Positions 15,835 to 24,343 are shown, counted from the first letter of the stretch. The stretch: 27,091 nucleotides of DNA from an uncultured Helicobacter sp. (GCF_937893305.1 NZ_CALBGN010000002.1:1-27091), one strand, 5' to 3'. The notes: generated from the letters alone by a model not told the origin. Made by a program: numbers and translations.

Positions 15835-17379
15835 TTAAAAATTAAAGTAGATAAACTCTACATAAGGAGTTACACTAAGGGTTGCAATAGAAATATAAAA
15901 CAATATCCCAGCAAATACGACATTTTTCCAACAAGGTTTAAAGTTTTGCAATAATTCAATGCTATTTTTTGCGCTTAAGATAATGATAAAAGCTATAATT
16001 AAGAAGAAAAGTGTCTCATTTCTCCCATCAATTTTTGCTAATAACTTTGGGAGATGTCTTGCTTTCTCTGGTAACTCCACCCATACAACCCCAAACATAC
16101 CTGCTAAGAGATTTAAAGCCCCTTGAAGATTCTCTGCTCTAAAAAACACCCAAGTAAGATTTAAAAAATTAAAGGTAAGAATCCAACATAAAATCTTATA
16201 CAAACGACTTTGTAAAAACACAGCCTTTTGTAAATTTAAAATCTCTAAAACATATCCATAAGTCCTATGTAAACACATTGCAAGTCCGTGCAATACTCCC
16301 CAGATTATAAACCCAAATCCAGCTCCGTGCCACACCCCACTTAAAAAGGCAACAAGAAAAAGATTTCTAAGCGTAAGAAGCTTAGAACCTCTATTGCCAC
16401 CTAGTGGGATATAAAGATAATCTTTTAAAAATCTCCCCAAAGTTATATGCCATTTTCTCCAAAACTCTGTGATGTTTAATGCTTTATAAGGAGAGTTAAA
16501 ATTAATTGGTAAAACAATCCCAAAAAACAATCCTAACCCTATTGCCATATCACAATATCCACTAAAATCAAAATAAAGCTGAAAGGTATAAGATAAAGAA
16601 GTTGCCCAAGATTCTGCAAGGTTTAAAAACTCACCCTTTTCTACAATGCTAAATCCATTATTAGCCCATTTTGCAAAACTATCTGCAATAAAAACCTTTT
16701 TAAATAAACCTATGGAGAAAATAAACAAACCCTTAGCAATCTTATCCCATTGCACACTATTAGATAAGGATTTAAATTGTGGCATCATTTCTTTATGATG
16801 CACAATAGGTCCTGCAATTAGTTGTGGGAAAAAACTCACAAATAAACAATAATCTAAAAAATCAATTTTAAATGGGCTAGAAAAGATGGAATCGTAATTT
16901 TCTTCTAAATCTTTTACATCAATTCTCTTATAGCAATCCACCAAAAAAGCGATTTGTTGAAAGGTAAAAAACGAAATTGCAAGAGGTAAAAGAATATGAG
17001 GTAAAGGGATATTAAAATCTAAATGTAGAAGCTTAGAGAGTAAATTAAAATTCTCTAAAAAGAAGTCTGTGTATTTAAAAAATCCAAGTAAGGCAAGATT
17101 AAAAAAGACTCCAATGCACAGATAAAGTTTATTATGCCCCCCCCCCATATTATTTTTAGCAAAACTCTTTAAAATTAGTGTTGCAATCCCATAATTTATC
17201 AAAATAGAAAGTAAAAGTAATGCAAGATATTTAACTTCCCAAAAGGCATAGAAAAATAAACTGCCAAGAACCAAGAAAAGCTTGGCTAAAAAGTCTTTAT
17301 GCAAAAATCTTAACCCATAAAAGCCAAGCAGCATTATGGGTAAGAAAGCAAAAATAAAGAGATAAGAGCTAAAGAGCAT
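15835..17379 (-). CDS. MBOAT-family membrane O-acyltransferase, probably phase variable
   Basis: 514 aa with many membrane helices and family motifs in order: YFDFSGYCDMAIG (~270), NITEFWRKWHITLGRFLKDY (~300-325), YIPLGGNRG (~326), SGVWHGAGFGFIIWGVLHG (catalytic His ~350 and a second His ~365). This is the DltB/AlgI/PatA branch, which passes acyl groups across the inner membrane to an SGNH partner, encoded next. The coding sequence holds a run of ten G (17137-17146, Met-Gly-Gly-Gly near residues 78-81); gain or loss of one G would truncate the protein after about 80 residues. In this sequence it is in the ON frame. The ATG has AAGGA eight bases upstream. It starts 38 bases after fliY with no terminator between. 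Confidence 0.9.
   Translation of the reverse strand: MLFSSYLFIFAFLPIMLLGFYGLRFLHKDFLAKLFLVLGSLFFYAFWEVKYLALLLLSILINYGIATLILKSFAKNNMGGGHNKLYLCIGVFFNLALLGFFKYTDFFLENFNLLSKLLHLDFNIPLPHILLPLAISFFTFQQIAFLVDCYKRIDVKDLEENYDSIFSSPFKIDFLDYCLFVSFFPQLIAGPIVHHKEMMPQFKSLSNSVQWDKIAKGLFIFSIGLFKKVFIADSFAKWANNGFSIVEKGEFLNLAESWATSLSYTFQLYFDFSGYCDMAIGLGLFFGIVLPINFNSPYKALNITEFWRKWHITLGRFLKDYLYIPLGGNRGSKLLTLRNLFLVAFLSGVWHGAGFGFIIWGVLHGLAMCLHRTYGYVLEILNLQKAVFLQSRLYKILCWILTFNFLNLTWVFFRAENLQGALNLLAGMFGVVWVELPEKARHLPKLLAKIDGRNETLFFLIIAFIIILSAKNSIELLQNFKPCWKNVVFAGILFYISIATLSVTPYVEFIYFNF
16568..17347 (-). repeat. 780-bp direct repeat, copy 2 (inside the intact MBOAT gene)
   Basis: Identical to 12396-13175 at every base compared. 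It covers residues ~11 to ~270 of the MBOAT protein. Confidence 0.95.
17137..17146 (-). repeat. Poly-G tract (G10 on the coding strand) in the intact MBOAT gene
   Basis: Ten C on the plus strand. In the coding direction it reads ATG followed by nine G, then CAT. Such runs are the classic slippage sites for phase variation in Helicobacter and Campylobacter surface genes. Confidence 0.92.
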
Positions 17380-17390
17380 TGAGTGGTCCT

Positions 17391-17422
17391 TTATAATAAA
17401 ACTACATTATAATAAAACTACA
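17391..17422. repeat. Exact 16-bp tandem duplication between fliY and the MBOAT gene
   Basis: TTATAATAAAACTACA occurs twice in a row (17391-17406, 17407-17422). The second unit contains the fliY stop codon (17418-17420) and the first ends at the MBOAT ribosome-binding site. Each unit reads TGTAGTTTTATTATAA on the minus strand. Confidence 0.9.
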
Positions 17423-18257
17423 TTAATTGGTCAAGTCTATCTTTTTTGGGTGCAATTTCTGTAATTTGGATTCCAAAGTTTCCATCAACAATCACAACTT
17501 CTCCTTTAGCAATCACTTTGTCATCTACAAGCACTTCTAAAGGGTCATTTGCGAGCTGATTAAGTTCTACAACACTTCCAATATCCATTGCGATCACATC
17601 TTTAAGAAGCATTTTTTTCTGTCCGATTCTAACTTTAACTTGCAAACGCACGTCTAAAAGCATTGCCATATTTTTCATTTCGGCATTATTTAGCTCCACT
17701 TTTGTCTGCGCTTCACTGCTACCTGTGCTACTTTCTGTTGGAGCTTGGCTCGCATTTGGGTTAAAGTGGTTTTCAAATGCGCTAGAGAATCCAAAATATA
17801 AAAAATCCTGCACAGATCCTATATTAAAAGCAAAGGTGTAAAATCCACTATAATTTGCAAGTCCTAAGTCGCCATCTGGGATAAAGTTAATATTGCTAAT
17901 GCTAAAACTTAGCTTGGGCAATTCTTTCTGTCCTCCAAGAGAAGTAGAAATCGCACCAAAAATATTAGAAGCAATCTCTTTTGTAGCATCTAAATCATCT
18001 GCTTCCATTGCGTCTTTGCTCTCTCCCTCTCCTCCTAGCATCATATCTGCTAAGGCAGTGGCAACCTTTGGAGAGATAAAAAATGCTAAAGCTGCGCCAT
18101 CATCAGTGTTGATTTCAATTTTAGCCATAGGTGGTTTTATAGAATCGCTTTTACCATTTTGTGCTTCTATGTGACTAACTTCTGGTGCTTGTCCTAGCAA
18201 GCCTTCAATAGTAGCGGTTGTTTCTTGGATAATAAGCTTTAAAAAATCATTTAGCAT
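17418..18257 (-). CDS. fliY: Flagellar motor switch protein FliY
   Basis: 279 aa. The C-terminal ~75 residues are the SpoA/FliN domain (VRIGQKKMLLKDVIAMDIGS, then VEVL-type strand LEVLVDDKVIAKGEV), which forms the lower C-ring. The N-terminal part (~1-170) resembles the CheC-like region of epsilonproteobacterial FliY, with EIASNIFGAISTSLG. A Ser/Thr/Glu-rich linker lies at ~173-188. It works with FliM to switch rotation and to bind export cargo. Its ATG follows the fliM stop by two bases, with AGGAG inside the fliM 3' end. Confidence 0.92.
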   Translation of the reverse strand: MLNDFLKLIIQETTATIEGLLGQAPEVSHIEAQNGKSDSIKPPMAKIEINTDDGAALAFFISPKVATALADMMLGGEGESKDAMEADDLDATKEIASNIFGAISTSLGGQKELPKLSFSISNINFIPDGDLGLANYSGFYTFAFNIGSVQDFLYFGFSSAFENHFNPNASQAPTESSTGSSEAQTKVELNNAEMKNMAMLLDVRLQVKVRIGQKKMLLKDVIAMDIGSVVELNQLANDPLEVLVDDKVIAKGEVVIVDGNFGIQITEIAPKKDRLDQLM

Positions 18258-18259
18258 TT

Positions 18260-19318
18260 TTACTCCTCTTCTAATTCATTAGCACGGGATTTTCGTTGCA
18301 CTTCAAGCATTTCTAAAATTTCTTTAACTTGGTCTTTTTCTGTTTTTATCATTTCTTTAACTTCAATAGTTTTGCGATAGCGGTGTAATCCAATACTTGC
18401 TAAAAATTTCTCTCTACCATCTACATTAATAATTACTGTGTCATCAGCAGGACGATCTAAGCGCACAATATCGCCGACTTCTAAATCAAGAATTTCGTGC
18501 ATTGAGAGCCTTGTTTCTCCAAGCACAGCGGCAACATTAACTTTTGCTCCCCCTAAAAGAGCTTGAAGTTCTTTGTTTCTTGATTTTTTTGCACTAGTTT
18601 CACTTAGCATTATATCTCTGCTTGCAAGACGAGATAGAACGGATTCTAGGGAGATAACAGGATAGCATAAGTTCATCATTCCGCTGCTATGTCCAATAAT
18701 AATCTCCATAACAACCATAATAACGATTTCATTTTGTGCAACGATTTGCACGACATTTGGACTAGATTCTTTAACATCAACGGTTGGAAAAATCTCTGTA
18801 ATTGGAGCCCAAGCTTCTTTTAGGTTTTGCATCATTTGACGCAAAATTGTATCTAATAAGTTTAGCTCAATATCACTAAATTCTCTTGTGGATTCATAAG
18901 GGTCGCCTTTACCACCTAAAAGTCTGTCAATCATTGGAAAAGCAATGCTAGGATTAATTTCTAAAACACCTGTGCCATCAAGAGGTTTCATAGAAAAAAC
19001 ATTGAAGCTTGTAGGACTTGGCAAGCTCATCAAAAACTCTCCATAAGTCATTTGATCCACGCTGTGAAGTTGGATTTCAACAATGGAGCGCATAATCGCA
19101 GAAATCTGACTAGATAGGCTTCTTGCCATTTTATCGTGGATTCCACGAAATGCACGAAGCTGTTCTTTGCTGACACGATTTGGACGCTTGAAGTCATAAA
19201 GCGTGATTTGGCGTTGTTGGACAACAGCGGGTTTTTCTAATGTTTCTGGCTCTCCACCCTCATCATCAACGACTTCTAACAGCGCATCAATTTCTTCTTG
19301 ACTTAAAATATCAGCCAT
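18260..19318 (-). CDS. fliM: Flagellar motor switch protein FliM
   Basis: 352 aa. The N-terminus carries the CheY-P binding motif (LSQEEIDALL, residues ~5-14). The middle CheC-like domain contains LLGGKGDPYE (~133-142). The C-terminal SpoA domain contains VNVAAVLGETRLSMHEILDL. It forms the main wall of the C-ring and receives the chemotaxis signal. It overlaps fliA by 8 bases, so is translationally coupled. Confidence 0.96.
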   Translation of the reverse strand: MADILSQEEIDALLEVVDDEGGEPETLEKPAVVQQRQITLYDFKRPNRVSKEQLRAFRGIHDKMARSLSSQISAIMRSIVEIQLHSVDQMTYGEFLMSLPSPTSFNVFSMKPLDGTGVLEINPSIAFPMIDRLLGGKGDPYESTREFSDIELNLLDTILRQMMQNLKEAWAPITEIFPTVDVKESSPNVVQIVAQNEIVIMVVMEIIIGHSSGMMNLCYPVISLESVLSRLASRDIMLSETSAKKSRNKELQALLGGAKVNVAAVLGETRLSMHEILDLEVGDIVRLDRPADDTVIINVDGREKFLASIGLHRYRKTIEVKEMIKTEKDQVKEILEMLEVQRKSRANELEEE

Positions 19319-20015
19319 TTAATCCCCCTTCTTCAAGGTGTTGCCGCACCTTTCTAATCACCGCTCTATGAAGTTGAGAAATTCTAGTTTCGCTAACTTC
19401 TAACACTTGACTAATTTCTTTAAAACTAAGTTCTTCATAATAATAGAGCTGTATAACAAGCTGTTCATTTGGTGTTGCGTGTTCTAAGATTTGTAAAATT
19501 ACTGCAATTAATTCTTCTTTTTCAATGCTTTCTAGCGTGCCTTCTTCTTGCTGTCCTAACTGATCATCAATAGGCATTACGCTGTAAATTTCACCTGCAA
19601 CTCTTGCTTCTTTGATCTTCTCTTCGCTTTCTTTTAAGAGTTCGCTTAAATACGCATTATCAGGCTCTTCTTGGTGCTCATTGTAATAAATAGCAATGGC
19701 TTTGTCAATGCGTTTAATTAAAGTGCGCATATTGCGTGAGAGTGGATCAAGGGAGCGGAGATAATCTAGCATTGCCCCTTGCACACGCGGTCTTGCATAA
19801 CCCCAAAAGGAATCATTTAGGCTGCTATCATATTTGCGTGCAAGCTTAATAAGTTCTTCTGTGCCAATAGAGATTAAATCAGAAAAATCCACACTTGCAG
19901 GCAATCTTTCTTTTAGGCGAAATGCCATTGCTTTAATTGCTGGGAGATAATCTAAAGCTAGAGAGTCTTGATTGCGCTTTAGTGCACTTTGGTAACCATT
20001 AGAAGTCATCGGCAT
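19311..20015 (-). CDS. fliA: Flagellar sigma factor sigma-28
   Basis: About 234 aa from the preferred ATG at 20015. Region 2 is DFSDLISIGTEELIKLARKYD and FWGYARPRVQGAMLDYLRSL. Region 4 helix-turn-helix is ELSFKEISQVLEVSETRISQ. It directs late flagellar genes. The open frame reaches 20072, but those extra residues lie wholly inside the preceding gene. GGAG sits ten bases before ATG 20015, and another ATG follows two codons later, so the exact start has a small uncertainty. It overlaps the upstream membrane-protein gene by 17 bases. Confidence 0.93.
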   Translation of the reverse strand: MPMTSNGYQSALKRNQDSLALDYLPAIKAMAFRLKERLPASVDFSDLISIGTEELIKLARKYDSSLNDSFWGYARPRVQGAMLDYLRSLDPLSRNMRTLIKRIDKAIAIYYNEHQEEPDNAYLSELLKESEEKIKEARVAGEIYSVMPIDDQLGQQEEGTLESIEKEELIAVILQILEHATPNEQLVIQLYYYEELSFKEISQVLEVSETRISQLHRAVIRKVRQHLEEGGLNG

Positions 20016-20385
20016 AATCAATTTTCTCCGATTTATTAGGCTTGTTGCGTAAGTCTTCTTGCTCTTCTTCACGCATTGTTTTTTCCATTGTTCTTAGGAA
20101 TCCACGGATTTTATTTGTTGCTTTTTCACGCTTGTCAAACTCACTGATGTATTCTTCTAATAGCGCATTATAAGAGTTTTTCTTGTCCGTATTTTCATTT
20201 GTATTTAAAAAACGCACAAAAAGCGAAACACTAATTAGAGTAATAAGATAAAAACCCATTGTAGAGATAAGTGTTCCAGCTACAATCATTGCAGGATCAT
20301 CAAATTTTAAAAAGGATAATAAAAGTCCAATAAAAAATCCATTTACAATTGCAAAACTTAAGAAATTATCCATTTTTAAAGGCAT
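19999..20385 (-). CDS. Small membrane protein of the flagellar operon (HP1033-like)
   Basis: 128 aa. Two hydrophobic helices (~9-26 and ~34-56) are followed by a highly charged, coiled-coil-like cytoplasmic tail (~63-128) rich in Glu, Lys and Arg. AAGGA lies six bases before the ATG. Position between flhG and fliA matches H. pylori HP1033 as I recall it. No function can be assigned from sequence; the location suggests a link to flagellar gene control or assembly. Confidence 0.75.
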   Translation of the reverse strand: MPLKMDNFLSFAIVNGFFIGLLLSFLKFDDPAMIVAGTLISTMGFYLITLISVSLFVRFLNTNENTDKKNSYNALLEEYISEFDKREKATNKIRGFLRTMEKTMREEEQEDLRNKPNKSEKIDYADDF

Positions 20386-20403
20386 TTTGCTTCCTTACAC
20401 TTC

Positions 20404-21261
20404 CTAAAAATGTCCCAAAATTTTTTTTAGGAATTTTCCAAATCTTTTATCTTCTTGCACTAGCACATTTCGTTCCATTTTTTTTGCTAAAATTCTTGCG
20501 ATTTCTTCTATCTCCATTGAGGGCGTTGCGTTCGGTTCTTCTTTAACAAAGATTCCACGATTTTTGCTGTAATGGTTAATAAGTGTTGCTTTTGTGAGTT
20601 TGCCGATGTATTCTAATTTGATATTATGGATATTGCTTTGAGCGATTTTCTGCACTTTTTGAAAAATCATTTGCGCTTCGTCATTATTTTTTGCCATATT
20701 TATTAGCATAAAAATACGCTCTTTAAAATTTGCCGCAAGCTTAATTGTAGCATAAGCGTCAGTAATTGCCGCAGGATCTGGGATTGTAATGACAATGGCT
20801 TCATCGCTATTTTTTAAAAATGTTTGCGTGTATTCACCAATCCCAGCCCCTGTATCAATAATCACAAAATCAAGACTATCTAAAAGTGCGGAATCTTCAA
20901 TAAGGGTTTCAAACATAAACTCACTTTTATAACGAAAAATATCTGTCCCAGAATCTCCGGGGATTAGATATAATCCGTGTTCAATGGGAAGAATAATATC
21001 TCTTAAACTTGCTTGATTTTTTAGCACATGTAAAAGATTCTTTTCACAACGCACTCCAAACATAATATCCAAGTTTGCAAGACCAATATCCGCATCAAAG
21101 ATTCCAACTTTAAAGCCAAGTTGCCAAAGTTTATAAGCAAGATTTGCGCTAAAGGTAGATTTACCAACGCCTCCTTTTCCGCTTGTGATTGTGATAAATT
21201 TTGTGCTAGTTGCTTTTTTAGAATCAATAAGAAGCTCTAATTCTGCAGCTTGATTTTTCAT
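20404..21261 (-). CDS. flhG: Flagellar number regulator FlhG (MinD-like ATPase)
   Basis: 285 aa. The deviant Walker A is ITSGKGGVGKSTFSANLA (~26-43), followed by GIFDADIGLANLDIMFG and DFVIIDTGAGIG. FlhG (YlxH/FleN) is a membrane-associated ATPase that limits flagellar number at the pole and stimulates the FlhF GTPase. The N-terminal AAELELLIDSKK resembles the short activating segment seen in FlhG proteins, though with a different sequence. It overlaps flhF by 4 bases (ATGA). Confidence 0.93.
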   Translation of the reverse strand: MKNQAAELELLIDSKKATSTKFITITSGKGGVGKSTFSANLAYKLWQLGFKVGIFDADIGLANLDIMFGVRCEKNLLHVLKNQASLRDIILPIEHGLYLIPGDSGTDIFRYKSEFMFETLIEDSALLDSLDFVIIDTGAGIGEYTQTFLKNSDEAIVITIPDPAAITDAYATIKLAANFKERIFMLINMAKNNDEAQMIFQKVQKIAQSNIHNIKLEYIGKLTKATLINHYSKNRGIFVKEEPNATPSMEIEEIARILAKKMERNVLVQEDKRFGKFLKKILGHF

Positions 21262-22658
21262 TTAGTTAATCCATCTAATAAACAATCAATTAAAAAATCG
21301 CTTGTTGCAACACTTAAATCATTTGGCACTTCTTGTCCTATAGAGAAGTAACTTACAGGCTTTTTTGTTTCATAAATTAGTGAAAACACATTGCCATAAC
21401 TATGTGTTTCATCAAGCTTGGTAAAAACTAGCGTATCAATCCCAAGCGTTGAAAATGTATGATAAATATCTTTTAAATCTTCATATTTTGTTGTGGCACT
21501 CATCACCAAGCTTACATCAATTTTTGTGTTTGGATCTGCGTTTATGAAGCTTTTTAGTGATTCTAGCTTTGCCCTATCGTGTTGAGAACTTCCTACTGTA
21601 TCAATTAAAATATAATCACAATATTTCAAAGAATCTAGCGCATTTACAAATTCTTCTGTATCCACCACTGTATCAATGCTTAATTTCATCTTTTTTGCAT
21701 AAAACATCAGTTGATCTACCGCGCCAATTCTGTAAGTATCAAGCGTGATGATGCCGACTTTATAGTTTTTATTAAGCAATCTTGAATAGCGTGCTGCAAG
21801 TTTTGCTAGAGTAGTTGTTTTGCCGACACCTGTTGGACCAACAAGCATCATAATGTTTTTTGCGTTGCTGCTTAGATTTTCTGATCTTGCAACAACCATT
21901 TTGCGTAAAACTTCCCTAAAATAGCGTTTAATTAGCACAGAGTTTTCGCGCATTTTAATAGGCATTAGCTCTAAAGTTAGTTGCATAATTTTTTCTAAAT
22001 GTTCTTTTGCCATTCCGCTTGCTTTTGTGATTCTATAAATCTCTGCAAATTCGTGTGGGATAATTAATCCATCGCGTTTTGGTCCGCGTTCTTCCCAAAA
22101 CATATTTTGAATGAGTTTTAATTTGTCATTTAAGCGATCAATCTCACCTTTAATAACACGCAAATCATCGGATTGAGATTCTTTTTTATTTTGAGAGTTG
22201 GAATCCTTTTTTTCTTCTTTTTTGGATTCTATTTGTTTAGTGGGTGGAGTTTGTGTTTGGATTGTTTGTGGGGTTTTCTTTTGTTCTACATAAGGAGATT
22301 TTGCTGGAAGCTTTGATTCTACTCCTGCAATTTGTGAGATTTGACGCACGGCATCAGAGAGTTGTAAAGAAACATCTTCTGGGAGTGGCGGCATACTTTG
22401 TGCGATGCGTTTTCTTTCAATTTCTTTTTGTGCAATTAACTCTAAGCGTTCAGCAATATTATTTGTCTTAGGTTTTGGTTCATCTTGCTGCTTTGCTTTA
22501 GCTTGTTTTAAATCTTTTTCGCTAATTGCCACAGAAACTTCATAAGTGCCATCATTTAGCTTTTTTTGTGCGATGATTGAAAATTCATCACCAAGCTCTT
22601 TTTTGGCTTCTGCTAGAGCTTGCGCTCCTGTTTCTGCAGTAAAGGTAAATAACTTCAT
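21258..22658 (-). CDS. flhF: Polar flagellar GTPase FlhF
   Basis: About 466 aa from ATG 22658, six bases after GGAG; the TTG four codons earlier overlaps the Shine-Dalgarno and is unlikely. Layout: basic B domain (MKLFTFTAETGAQALAEAKK), a low-complexity Lys/Ser/Gln/Glu linker (~120-160), then the SRP-type NG GTPase with GPTGVGKTTTLAKLAARY, DTYRIGAVDQL, ILIDTVGSSQHD and TKLDET. FlhF marks the pole for flagellum assembly and is needed for flagellar gene expression in this group. The usual 'DTAGR' is DTVGS here, as in several FlhF proteins. Confidence 0.94.
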   Translation of the reverse strand: MKLFTFTAETGAQALAEAKKELGDEFSIIAQKKLNDGTYEVSVAISEKDLKQAKAKQQDEPKPKTNNIAERLELIAQKEIERKRIAQSMPPLPEDVSLQLSDAVRQISQIAGVESKLPAKSPYVEQKKTPQTIQTQTPPTKQIESKKEEKKDSNSQNKKESQSDDLRVIKGEIDRLNDKLKLIQNMFWEERGPKRDGLIIPHEFAEIYRITKASGMAKEHLEKIMQLTLELMPIKMRENSVLIKRYFREVLRKMVVARSENLSSNAKNIMMLVGPTGVGKTTTLAKLAARYSRLLNKNYKVGIITLDTYRIGAVDQLMFYAKKMKLSIDTVVDTEEFVNALDSLKYCDYILIDTVGSSQHDRAKLESLKSFINADPNTKIDVSLVMSATTKYEDLKDIYHTFSTLGIDTLVFTKLDETHSYGNVFSLIYETKKPVSYFSIGQEVPNDLSVATSDFLIDCLLDGLTK

Positions 22659-22673
22659 AATATTCTCCAAGCT

Positions 22674-23294
22674 TTAATTGCAATGTTTTAGCGGGATACA
22701 AACGCTTTGACGCTCGCTCCACGCTTTGTGTGGAATCTCTAAATCCCCAAATAAAATGCTCTGATTCTTAAAAGCGATAATATCCAAATCTAAAGTGCGT
22801 GGTGCATTTTTAAAAGGGCGTTTGCGCTCTCTCCCAAAATTGCGTTCCAAATACGCGCAAAAACTCCAAAAATCCGCAATCCCTAGCCTTGTTTTTAGCC
22901 AAATAACCATGTTATAAAAATCTGGTTGTTGCGTGTAGCCAAAGGCAGGATTTTTTAGAATTGGTGAAGTAGTAATTATAACATTTTTGCAAGAAAGTCT
23001 TTTTAAAAGTTTCCAAAAACGCACCAAAGATTCTCCACAATTCCCACCAACGCCCAAAATCACAGAATTTTTGAGTTGATGATAGGCTGTAAAGAGCCGA
23101 TAAGGATTCGGCTTGCGAACTTGTGTGAAGCGTGGAATTTGTGTGGTTTTAAATTTTGGATTCCAACTTTTTTTCTGTGTTGTTGGAGTAAATTCTATCA
23201 AATCTTTCCCCAATGGCGTTTGTGTATAGGTTTTTGTGCCATAGTAATGCTTTCTTGCTGCATAGGTTTTGGTGGGCTTTAATCTTGTTAGCAT
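22674..23294 (-). CDS. folK: HPPK, 6-hydroxymethyl-dihydropterin pyrophosphokinase, with N-terminal extension
   Basis: 206 aa. The HPPK core starts near residue 76 (NSVILGVGGNCGE) and carries KNPAFGYTQQPDFYNMVI and the signature RTLDLDIIAF. It transfers pyrophosphate from ATP to the pterin in folate synthesis. The first ~75 residues are basic and aromatic, with repeated Thr/Tyr/Lys, unlike standard ~160-aa enzymes. The ATG shares one base with the pepQ stop (TAATG), which supports this long start. A shorter product cannot be excluded. Confidence 0.85.
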   Translation of the reverse strand: MLTRLKPTKTYAARKHYYGTKTYTQTPLGKDLIEFTPTTQKKSWNPKFKTTQIPRFTQVRKPNPYRLFTAYHQLKNSVILGVGGNCGESLVRFWKLLKRLSCKNVIITTSPILKNPAFGYTQQPDFYNMVIWLKTRLGIADFWSFCAYLERNFGRERKRPFKNAPRTLDLDIIAFKNQSILFGDLEIPHKAWSERQSVCIPLKHCN

Positions 23295-24343
23295 TAAGAA
23301 GTCTTTCCAATAATGCGTGCGCCTTTAGATTCTAACACAACTAAGTCTTCAATGCGCACACCATAGTGTTTTGGGATATAAATGCCCGGTTCAATAGAGA
23401 ACACCATTCCTTCTTGTAAAAGTGTTTTAGAGCGTGGAGAGATATTTGGGAGTTCGTGAATGTCAAGTCCGATTCCGTGTCCTGTGGAGTGGATAAAATA
23501 TTTTCCAAAACCTGCCTTTTCAATCACATTGCGTGCTAGTGCATCAACTTCACTAGCTAACATTCCGGGCTTTGCGCCTTTAATTGCTGTTTCTTGCGCT
23601 TTTAGAACAATATCATAAATCTTTTGTAATGTGGAATCCAAAAAGCGTTGCTCCTTGCAAAAAGAGATTCCATCTTTTCCAAAATACCCTGTGCGTGTCA
23701 TGTCAGAGCAATAACGCTTAAATTTAAGTCCTGCATCAAAAAGCAAGACATCTTTTTTTTGCAGTTTATCTAAATTTGGGAGCGCGTGCGGTTTTGCCGC
23801 ATTTGCATTGATTCCAACAATAGGATTAAAGCTTAAATCATACATTCCCTTATGGCTTAAAAAGCCCTGTGCTTTATAATGCAAAAAAGATTCTGTGCAG
23901 TTTTTGCCCTTTTTGTTAAGAAACTTTGCAAATTTTTTAAATGCTTTGAAATTTAGCTGTTGTGAATGTTCTAAAAGTGCGATTTCATCGGCAGTTTTTA
24001 TAATTCTTTTTTCTTGGTGAAAGTTTGGTTTTGGAATGAAGTGGATTTGGATATTATGTGTTAAACGCTCAAAGAAAAAGACAGAAAACTCTTTAGGATT
24101 GTAAATAAGTGTGGATTTTTCGTGTTTTCTTAAGATTGTGCGTGCAGAGCGGATAAGATCGTTAGTAATGATAAGAGAGATTGCATATTTATCGTGTTTT
24201 AAATGTTCTTTTGCTTCTGTTGCATAGCGTCCATCTGTGAGAAAATATCCTATATCCCCAAAGGCGATAAATAAGGCGTTATCGCAACTATAACCTGTTT
24301 CAAAATAGAGAGCATTTTCATCTTTTATTATAAAGTTTTGCAT
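23294..24343 (-). CDS. pepQ: Xaa-Pro aminopeptidase-family M24 metallopeptidase
   Basis: 349 aa. The C-terminal 'pita-bread' domain has the five metal ligands: LFDAGLKFKRYCSDMTRT (two Asp), HSTGHGIGLDIHELP (His), FSIEPGIY (Glu) and VRIEDLVVLE (Glu). The N-terminal ~130 residues form the creatinase-like domain. It would cleave the bond before proline in peptides. It sits between aroQ (18 bases away) and folK (1-base overlap). PepP versus PepQ type cannot be settled from the sequence. Confidence 0.9.
   Translation of the reverse strand: MQNFIIKDENALYFETGYSCDNALFIAFGDIGYFLTDGRYATEAKEHLKHDKYAISLIITNDLIRSARTILRKHEKSTLIYNPKEFSVFFFERLTHNIQIHFIPKPNFHQEKRIIKTADEIALLEHSQQLNFKAFKKFAKFLNKKGKNCTESFLHYKAQGFLSHKGMYDLSFNPIVGINANAAKPHALPNLDKLQKKDVLLFDAGLKFKRYCSDMTRTGYFGKDGISFCKEQRFLDSTLQKIYDIVLKAQETAIKGAKPGMLASEVDALARNVIEKAGFGKYFIHSTGHGIGLDIHELPNISPRSKTLLQEGMVFSIEPGIYIPKHYGVRIEDLVVLESKGARIIGKTS

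Noticed and set aside
12396..17347. The repeats as ends of a composite transposon or integrated island
   Set aside because: They are coding sequence of an acyltransferase, with no transposase, integrase, terminal inverted repeats or target-site duplication, and the DNA between them includes the housekeeping gene mnmA.
20016..20072. Nineteen extra residues on FliA
   Set aside because: They lie entirely inside the preceding membrane-protein gene. GGAG is positioned for the ATG at 20015.
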